Part shown: positions 57,426 to 64,000 of the stretch, piece by piece
Layout of the letters: every line of letters starts with the position of its first letter
Position numbering within the stretch: position 1 is the first letter of the stretch
Assembly: GCF_014193285.1 (NCBI RefSeq)
Contig: NZ_JACHZE010000005.1
Location: 248,001-312,000, forward strand
Direction of reading: 5' to 3'
DNA: 64,000 nucleotides
Source: Atlantibacter sp. RC6
Lineage (GTDB): Bacteria; Pseudomonadota; Gammaproteobacteria; Enterobacterales; Enterobacteriaceae
Translations under genes and position numbers: made by a program
Notes under the pieces: model-generated
The model's database searches: none
What the model was told of the DNA's origin: nothing
The model's input: the letters and a program-made list of their open reading frames with translations, nothing else

Positions 57426-58538
57426 ATGGATTTGAAATTATGGACTGACGAGCTGCGTCAGTTGGTTAACGTTGACTGTGGCACCGGGACTACAGAGGGC
57501 GTGGCACAGGTGGCGGATATTCTGGCGTCGCTGTGGGCAAAAGAGGGCTGGCAGTGCGAGAAAGTCGATCTCGGTAGCGCGGTAGGTCCGGGCGTGCTGG
57601 TAACCAACAAGCCTCACGCCACCCATTTTGATGTGCTGCTGATCGGCCATCTTGATACCGTGTTCCCCGCCGGAACCGTGGCGCAGCGCCCGATGAGCCA
57701 GGATGAAACGCGTATTTACGGCCCGGGCTCGTCGGATATGAAGAGCGGTCTGCTGAATATTCTTTGGGCGATGCGCGGGATGGAAAAAAACGACCTGCAA
57801 CGCCTGTCGATTGCCGTCGCCATGAACCCGGATGAAGAGACCGGCTCGGTGCATTCTCACCAGTGGCTGGGGGAGTTGGCGAAGCGTTCGCGCCACGTGC
57901 TGGTGTGCGAAGCGGCACGGGCTGACGGTTCGCTGGTTAACGCCCGTAAAGGGCTGGCGGGTTATGAAATCACCTTTACCGGTGTGGCGGCCCACGCGGG
58001 TAATGAGCCGGAAAAAGGCCGCTCGGCGGTGACCGCGCTGGCGCACAGTATCCTGGCGATTAACGCGCTGGCGGATGCGGAACGCGGCACCACGCTCAAT
58101 GTCGGCGTAGTCAGCGGCGGCGACGCGTCGAATGTGGTTGCATCCTGGGCGAAAGCGGAAGTCGACCTGCGCTTCTGGGAGAACAGCGAAGATGAGCGGG
58201 TCAACCGCGCGCTGCTCGACCTGTGCGAAAAAGGCTTTATGGAGGGCGTTACCACCACCATTACCCGCCTGAACCATAAGCCGGCGATGGCGATCAACGC
58301 CAAAACCGAAGCGCTGATGAAAATCGTTGAACGCGCCGGTGAGCAGGAAGGCGTGGCGATAAGCTGGAAAGCGGTGGGCGGCGGCAGCGACGCCAACTAC
58401 ACCTCCGCGCTGGGCATTCCGACGCTGGATGGTTTTGGCCCGATCGGCGCGGGCTTCCACAGCCCTGCCGAATATCTGGAGATCGCTTCGGTGGAACCAC
58501 GTATCCGCCTGCTGCGTCGCGTAGTCAGTATGTTGTAA
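57426..58538 (+). CDS. M20-family metallopeptidase (carboxypeptidase G2-like)
   Basis: A 370-residue di-zinc peptidase. Ligands and catalytic residues are H75 and D77 (GHLDTVFPAG), D104 (GPGSSDMKSG), E137-E138 (NPDEETGS), E162 (CEAARADGS) and H345 (GAGFHSPAEY), with a dimerisation lid between about 175 and 285. The family cleaves C-terminal glutamate or N-acyl amino acids; the real substrate is unknown. There is no signal peptide, so it acts in the cytoplasm, presumably on what the YjiHG pair imports. GGAGA precedes the ATG and a terminator follows. Confidence 0.88.
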   Translation: MDLKLWTDELRQLVNVDCGTGTTEGVAQVADILASLWAKEGWQCEKVDLGSAVGPGVLVTNKPHATHFDVLLIGHLDTVFPAGTVAQRPMSQDETRIYGPGSSDMKSGLLNILWAMRGMEKNDLQRLSIAVAMNPDEETGSVHSHQWLGELAKRSRHVLVCEAARADGSLVNARKGLAGYEITFTGVAAHAGNEPEKGRSAVTALAHSILAINALADAERGTTLNVGVVSGGDASNVVASWAKAEVDLRFWENSEDERVNRALLDLCEKGFMEGVTTTITRLNHKPAMAINAKTEALMKIVERAGEQEGVAISWKAVGGGSDANYTSALGIPTLDGFGPIGAGFHSPAEYLEIASVEPRIRLLRRVVSML

Positions 58539-58546
58539 TTACTCTT

Positions 58547-58580
58547 CCCGTATCCGTGTAGAATCGGATACGGGATTTTT
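58547..58580 (+). terminator. Terminator of the yjiHG-peptidase operon
   Basis: Perfect 10-bp stem CCCGTATCCG / CGGATACGGG with an eight-base loop, then ATTTTTG, directly after the peptidase stop. On the minus strand it lies just past the acetyltransferase end. Confidence 0.88.
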
Positions 58581-58584
58581 GCTC

Positions 58585-59292
58585 TCATTCCGCCGCCAGT
58601 AATGCCCCTAAGCGCTGTATCTGCCCGCCGTTCGCATCATAGTTATCCACCGCCAGCCAGCGGGTTAGCGCGGCGTTAATGCGCGGCCATTCGCTGTCCA
58701 GCATCGATAACCAGTCGGTATCCCGGTTGCGACCGTTTCTGACCATCGCCTGACGAAAGCGGCCCTCCCAGCTAAATCCCAGACGCTCCGCCGCCGCACG
58801 GGACGCGGCGTTTAGCGAGTCGCATTTCCATTCAACCCGACGATAGCCCGCGCCAAACGCCGCCGTTAAGAGCAGCCACTGCGCCTCGGTGCTCATCAAG
58901 GTGCGTTTCATTTTCGGCGACCAGGTGACGTGGCCGATTTCCACCACGCCGTTGTCCATATCGATGCGCATAAAGCACACCACGCCCACCGCCCGGCCGC
59001 TGGCCTGTTCGACCACGGCCCAGGGGATCAGACTGTCATCCGCGACTTTGCCCTGCACCCAGTGCCACGTCGCCTGGCGGCTATCGGGCCGCGATGCGCC
59101 GAGCCACGTCCAGTCGCGATCGTCCGCCGCCTGCTGGTAGGCCAGAAACAGGTCATCGCTGTGCCGTTCGGCATTCAATGGCTCCAGCCGGCAAACCCGT
59201 CCCTGAAGCGGCGTGCGGGGCAATGGCTGCGCGCCATGCCAGCCGGGAACCACATCGCCGACCGGCTGACCATAAGCGTTAATTTCGGGCAT
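58585..59292 (-). CDS. GNAT acetyltransferase (RimJ/RimL type)
   Basis: A 235-residue N-acetyltransferase starting MPEINAYGQPVGD. The GNAT core is about residues 30-200, with VCFMRIDMDNGVVEIGHVTW, STEAQWLLLTAAF and CDSLNAASRAAAERLGF as acetyl-CoA site elements. It resembles RimJ/RimL-like enzymes that modify protein N-termini or small molecules. The substrate is unknown. It is divergent from ybdK and absent from this place in K-12. Confidence 0.82.
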   Translation of the reverse strand: MPEINAYGQPVGDVVPGWHGAQPLPRTPLQGRVCRLEPLNAERHSDDLFLAYQQAADDRDWTWLGASRPDSRQATWHWVQGKVADDSLIPWAVVEQASGRAVGVVCFMRIDMDNGVVEIGHVTWSPKMKRTLMSTEAQWLLLTAAFGAGYRRVEWKCDSLNAASRAAAERLGFSWEGRFRQAMVRNGRNRDTDWLSMLDSEWPRINAALTRWLAVDNYDANGGQIQRLGALLAAE

Positions 59293-59462
59293 AGATTTCT
59301 CCGGTTAAATGAGCGCTGCAAGGGAAGCCATTAATCATACAAGGGTTAAATCAATAAAGGGCCAACCGGCGCGCAAAAATACCGCGCTCGCATTCTGCTG
59401 CCCTGAAGCGCTGCTTTTTCAGACTTGTCTTTCGTCTGTAACATTTCCGCCTCTGGCTATAC

Positions 59463-59486
59463 TTTTTAAGGTTAACTCCTTAAAAA
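59463..59486 (+). promoter_or_regulatory. Inverted repeat in the ybdK leader
   Basis: TTTTTAAGG-TTAACT-CCTTAAAAA, a perfect 9-bp dyad. It starts 5 bp after a TATACT -10-like hexamer and ends 11 bp before the ybdK start. It could be an operator or an RNA hairpin acting on translation. Confidence 0.45.
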
Positions 59487-59497
59487 AGTGAGCCACT

Positions 59498-60619
59498 ATG
59501 CCTCTTACGCCTTTTACCGCTTCCGAACCTTACACGCTGGGTATTGAGCTTGAACTGCAAATCGTTACGCCGCCGGGCTGGGATTTGAGTCAGGACTCCA
59601 GCACCTTAATTGATGACATTGCGGGCCAGATTAGCGCGGGGGAAGTTAAACACGATATCACCGAAAGCATGCTGGAGATCGCTACGGGGGTGTGCAAGGA
59701 CATTCACCAGGCCAGCAGTCAGTTTTCCGCGCTACAGCAGGTGATTCTTGCCGTTGCAGGCCGCCACCATCTGGCGATTTGCGGCGGCGGGACGCACCCG
59801 TATCAAAAATGGCAGCGCCAGGAGATCTGCAAGAGCGAGCGCTATACCCGCACGCTGGAAAGCTTCGGTTACCTGATGCAGCAAGCCACGGTGTTTGGTC
59901 AGCATGTTCATATTGGCTGTCGCAACGGCGACGACGCGATTTATCTGCTGCACGGTTTATCGCGCTTCGTGCCACACGTGATCGCCCTGTGCGCCGCGTC
60001 GCCGTGGATCCAGGGTACCGACACCCAGTTTGCCTCCTCGCGACTGAACATCTTTTCCGCTTTCCCGGATAACGGCCCCGCGCCGTTCGTTGAAAACTGG
60101 CAGCAGTTCGAAGCCATGTATCACCATCTGGAGCGCAGCCGAATCATTGAATCCATCAAGGATTTGCACTGGGATATTCGTCCCAGCCCTGGCTTCGGTA
60201 CCGTAGAGGTGCGGGTGATGGATACGCCGCTGACCATCACTCGCGCAGTGAATGTCGCCGGTTTCCTTCAGGCGCTGGCTAACTGGCTGCTGGAGGAGCG
60301 TCCGTTCAAGCCGCAGCGCGACGACTATCTGCTGTATCGTTTTAACCGCTTTCAGGCATGCCGCTACGGCCTGAAGGGCACCTTAACCGACGTCTGTACC
60401 GGGCAGCACACCTCTATCGCTGAGGATATTTTGCGCCATATCCCGATACTGATGCCTTACGCCCAGCGACTGAACGGCGAAAGTGCGCTACTGGATATCG
60501 AGCAAATCGTGCGTACCAACCATAGCGATGCGGCGCTGATGCGCGAGTTTATCGCCAACGGCGGCGTACTGTCGGAAATGGTCAGGCGCATGACGGAAAT
60601 TTGGGCGGCTCCCTTGTAA
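59498..60619 (+). CDS. ybdK: YbdK, carboxylate-amine ligase (weak glutamate-cysteine ligase)
   Basis: 373 residues (E. coli 372) with the GCS2 fold: [12 protein letters not shown] near the start, [64 protein letters not shown]. The E. coli enzyme has slow gamma-glutamylcysteine synthetase activity; the true reaction is not settled. It keeps its K-12 place on the far side of entD, now with four inserted genes between. Confidence 0.93.
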   Translation: MPLTPFTASEPYTLGIELELQIVTPPGWDLSQDSSTLIDDIAGQISAGEVKHDITESMLEIATGVCKDIHQASSQFSALQQVILAVAGRHHLAICGGGTHPYQKWQRQEICKSERYTRTLESFGYLMQQATVFGQHVHIGCRNGDDAIYLLHGLSRFVPHVIALCAASPWIQGTDTQFASSRLNIFSAFPDNGPAPFVENWQQFEAMYHHLERSRIIESIKDLHWDIRPSPGFGTVEVRVMDTPLTITRAVNVAGFLQALANWLLEERPFKPQRDDYLLYRFNRFQACRYGLKGTLTDVCTGQHTSIAEDILRHIPILMPYAQRLNGESALLDIEQIVRTNHSDAALMREFIANGGVLSEMVRRMTEIWAAPL

Positions 60620-60628
60620 TTATTTTGT

Positions 60629-60660
60629 CTTATGCCTGGAATACCCTTTTCAGGCATAAG
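60629..60660 (+). terminator. Probable ybdK terminator hairpin
   Basis: Perfect 10-bp stem CTTATGCCTG / CAGGCATAAG, 9 bp after ybdK. Little T run follows, so efficiency is doubtful. Confidence 0.5.
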
Positions 60661-60692
60661 CAAAAATTATTTCTAAGATGAGTAATCACTAT

Positions 60693-60719
60693 CGAAAATT
60701 ATTATTTTCAAACCGATAA
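60693..60719 (+). promoter_or_regulatory. Possible sigma-28 (FliA) promoter of the chemoreceptor gene
   Basis: ACCGATAA (60712-60719) has 7 of 8 bases of the FliA -10 GCCGATAA. The -35 position 11 bp upstream (CGAAAATT) has 4 of 8 bases. It lies about 165 bp before the chemoreceptor start; the rest of this gap shows nothing else. Confidence 0.5.
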
Positions 60720-60884
60720 ATAATGAATGCTTTATTAATCTGGATCGCCAAATTAACTCTAAAGAGTTATTCAAAATATTCTGTCAAACGGAATTTCCAA
60801 TAGCTGCGCTATTAGCGCTAAAGTAAATAAATTCTCCCTCCGATAAGCCTTAAATCAACCTGCCATTATAAGAGGGAAACTTCC

Positions 60885-62789
60885 ATGTTATGGATATATC
60901 GTATTTCGATGAAAATGAAATTATTTATCGCGCTGTTGCCATTAGTGCTGGCGCTATTGTGGCTGGGGGGTTCCGGGATTGCCGAGCGTGTCGCGGCGCA
61001 AAAGCAGATGGAAAATATGGCCACGCTGACCCAGCTTGCCATCAACGCGGGTGAAGTGGTCCACGAATTACAGAAAGAGCGCGGAATGAGCGCAGGCTAC
61101 CTGGGGGCCAAAGGGTTGGGATTTCGCGACGAGCTGGCGGCCCAGCGCCAGTTAACCGACCAGGCGCTGGCGCGTTTTGATAAAGCGTTTTCCAGCCTTG
61201 AGGGGAATATGCTTTCCGGGCATGTCGCCGACGCGCTGGCGCGTTTTGCGCAAACCCGCCAGCAATTTAGCGCGCTGCGCCAGCAGGTCAGCGATATCGC
61301 CATTGAAACTAATCACGCGCTGGCTAATTACACCGAGAGCGTCACCACCTTATTGAATATTGTTTCCGATATCAGTCATCTTTCGCCTTCCGGCGAAATA
61401 GTGAATCAGCTGGCGGGTTATTTCAGCCTGTTGAATGCCAAAGAGCAGGCCGGAATCGAACGCGCGTTGTTGTCGAATATTTTTTCCGCCGACCAGTTTG
61501 CCCCCGGCCAGTTTCAACGGCTAAGCAATGTGGTGGGTAAACAGGAAGCCTGGCTGACGGCGGCGCGGCGTTTTCTCACACCTGACCAGGCCCGGGCGCT
61601 GGATGCCGCGCTGGCGCAGCCGAAGGCCGCCGACGCGCTGGCCCTGAGGGATGCGGCTATCGCCAACGCGGATGTCGGCGGGTTTGGCGTGCAGGCTACG
61701 ACCTGGTTTGCCATCCAGACTCAACGCATTGAGATCTTAAAAGCGCAGGAAGACGCTGCGGCCACTAATTTGCTGGCCACTGCCGCGCGTCTGGCGGATG
61801 AGGCGCACGCCGCCTGGCTGCGTTTCCTGGCTGTCAGCCTGCTGGCGCTGATCGTGGCGCTGAGTATTGCCGCGCTTGTCGCGCGCAGCATTCACCGGCA
61901 GTTGCAGTCGACCCTGCGGGAAATTGCCGAGATGGAGGGCGATTTAACCCGTCGCCTGACGGTGCCCGGCAGCGATGAGCTGTCGTCACTCAATCGCGCC
62001 TATAACCACGCGATCGAGAATATTCAGCATATCGTCAGCGAGATTAAATCCGGTGCCACGGTACTGCGCCATGCCAGCGCCAACATCGCCGATGGCAATC
62101 AAAACCTGGCCCAGCGCACCGATGAACAGGCGGCCTCGCTGGTGGAAACCGCCGCCAGCATGGAGCAGATCTCCACCACCATCAACCTGACGGCAGACAG
62201 CGCCCGCGAAGCCGAAAAACTGACCCTCGCCATGCAGCAGGAGGTCAGCCAGGCCAATAGCGTGGCGGCGCAGGCCAGCCAGAGCATGGAAGCCATCCGC
62301 GCCTCCAGCGAGCAGATATCCAGCATCATCAAGTCGATTGATGATATTTCGTTCCAGACCAACCTGCTGGCGCTGAATGCGGCGGTGGAAGCGGCGCGCG
62401 CCGGGGAATCCGGGCGCGGTTTCGCCGTCGTGGCGACAGAAGTGCGTAACCTGTCGCAGCGCTGCGCCACTCAGGCGCAGCAAATCCGCGAACTGGTAAA
62501 TGAGAATATGGCGAAGATTGGCGAAGGGGTGGATCGGGTCACCGCCTCCGGTAAAGCGTTGCAGCTTGCTGCCGAGCAAAGTGACCGGATGCGCGATTAC
62601 ATCAGCGATATAGCCCGCGCCGCCGGGGAACAATCGCTGGGCGTGGCCCAGGTGCATCTGGCGCTCAGCCAACTGGAGCAGGTGACCCAGCAAAACGCCG
62701 CGCTGGTTTCCCAGGCCGCCAGCGAAAGCCAGAACCTGGATCAGCAAAGCGCGGCCATGACAGAGTTAGTCGATCGCTTTGTGGCGTAA
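60885..62789 (+). CDS. Methyl-accepting chemotaxis protein with NIT sensor domain
   Basis: 634 residues. TM1 is at about 12-32; a periplasmic helical NIT-type domain spans about 50-300, with the ELQKERGMSAGYLGAKG motif. TM2 is at about 312-333, followed by HAMP and a signalling domain with hairpin tip FQTNLLALNAAVEAARAGES and GRGFAVVATEVRNLSQR. NIT domains are linked to nitrate/nitrite sensing, but ligands vary. It ends in TELVDRFVA without the NWETF-type CheR tether, so it likely depends on other receptors for methylation. GAGGGAA precedes the ATG. Confidence 0.9.
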   Translation: MLWIYRISMKMKLFIALLPLVLALLWLGGSGIAERVAAQKQMENMATLTQLAINAGEVVHELQKERGMSAGYLGAKGLGFRDELAAQRQLTDQALARFDKAFSSLEGNMLSGHVADALARFAQTRQQFSALRQQVSDIAIETNHALANYTESVTTLLNIVSDISHLSPSGEIVNQLAGYFSLLNAKEQAGIERALLSNIFSADQFAPGQFQRLSNVVGKQEAWLTAARRFLTPDQARALDAALAQPKAADALALRDAAIANADVGGFGVQATTWFAIQTQRIEILKAQEDAAATNLLATAARLADEAHAAWLRFLAVSLLALIVALSIAALVARSIHRQLQSTLREIAEMEGDLTRRLTVPGSDELSSLNRAYNHAIENIQHIVSEIKSGATVLRHASANIADGNQNLAQRTDEQAASLVETAASMEQISTTINLTADSAREAEKLTLAMQQEVSQANSVAAQASQSMEAIRASSEQISSIIKSIDDISFQTNLLALNAAVEAARAGESGRGFAVVATEVRNLSQRCATQAQQIRELVNENMAKIGEGVDRVTASGKALQLAAEQSDRMRDYISDIARAAGEQSLGVAQVHLALSQLEQVTQQNAALVSQAASESQNLDQQSAAMTELVDRFVA

Positions 62790-62803
62790 CGTCATAGTCA
62801 TCA

Positions 62804-64000
<1,197 letters not shown>

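Overview
This is chromosomal DNA of an enterobacterium (family Enterobacteriaceae). Nearly every gene has a close E. coli K-12 homologue of the same length. The backbone follows the K-12 order tatE-ybeM-crcB-cspE-pagP ... dcuC-rna ... rnk-ybdR-uspG-ahpF-ahpC-dsbG-ybdO ... ybdL ... entH-A-B-E-C / fepB / entS / fepDGC ... entF-ybdZ-fes / fepA-entD ... ybdK. GC-rich codon use and 127-bp ERIC-type repeats fit the Enterobacter/Kosakonia/Phytobacter side of the family. Genus and species cannot be fixed from the sequence alone.

Layout. 1-2.8 kb: backbone (TatE, nitrilase YbeM, fluoride channel CrcB, a 28-residue membrane peptide, CspE, PagP). 2.95-12.9 kb: accessory block between pagP and dcuC, holding a five-gene copper/silver efflux operon (Cys/His-rich protein, CusF, TolC-family protein, CusB with a fused C-terminal CusF domain, CusA) and a classical autotransporter. 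13.4-15.7 kb: dcuC with an FNR site, and rna. 15.7-18.3 kb: an alpha/beta hydrolase and a GntP-family permease behind two overlapping GntR-type operators. 18.5-27.4 kb: rnk, ybdR, uspG, ahpF, ahpC, a probable small RNA upstream of ahpC, dsbG, ybdO, ybdL. ERIC-type repeats lie after the permease gene and twice between ahpC and ahpF. The K-12 genes cstA-ybdD-ybdH and ybdM-ybdN are absent here.

27.0-56.0 kb: a complete enterobactin locus covering synthesis (EntC, EntB, EntA, EntE, EntF, YbdZ, EntD, EntH), export (EntS), uptake (FepA, FepB, FepD, FepG, FepC) and iron release (Fes), with Fur-like boxes in the divergent promoter regions. Between fepC and entF, where K-12 has fepE, lies the block ygjH / ebgR-ebgA-ebgC-ygjI-ygjJ-ygjK. 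K-12 keeps that block about 2.6 Mb away. It encodes a second beta-galactosidase, a permease, an outer-membrane barrel and a periplasmic GH63 glucosidase under a LacI-type repressor with a perfect operator.

56.2-64.0 kb: a YjiH/YjiG-like membrane pair in an operon with an M20 peptidase, a GNAT acetyltransferase, ybdK, an NIT-domain chemoreceptor with a sigma-28-like promoter, and the 3' part of lacZ running off the window.

No phage, insertion sequence, CRISPR array, tRNA or rRNA was recognised. The most unusual items are the CusB-CusF fusion operon, the ebg/ygj block inside the enterobactin locus, the candidate small RNA upstream of ahpC, and the YjiHG-peptidase operon.
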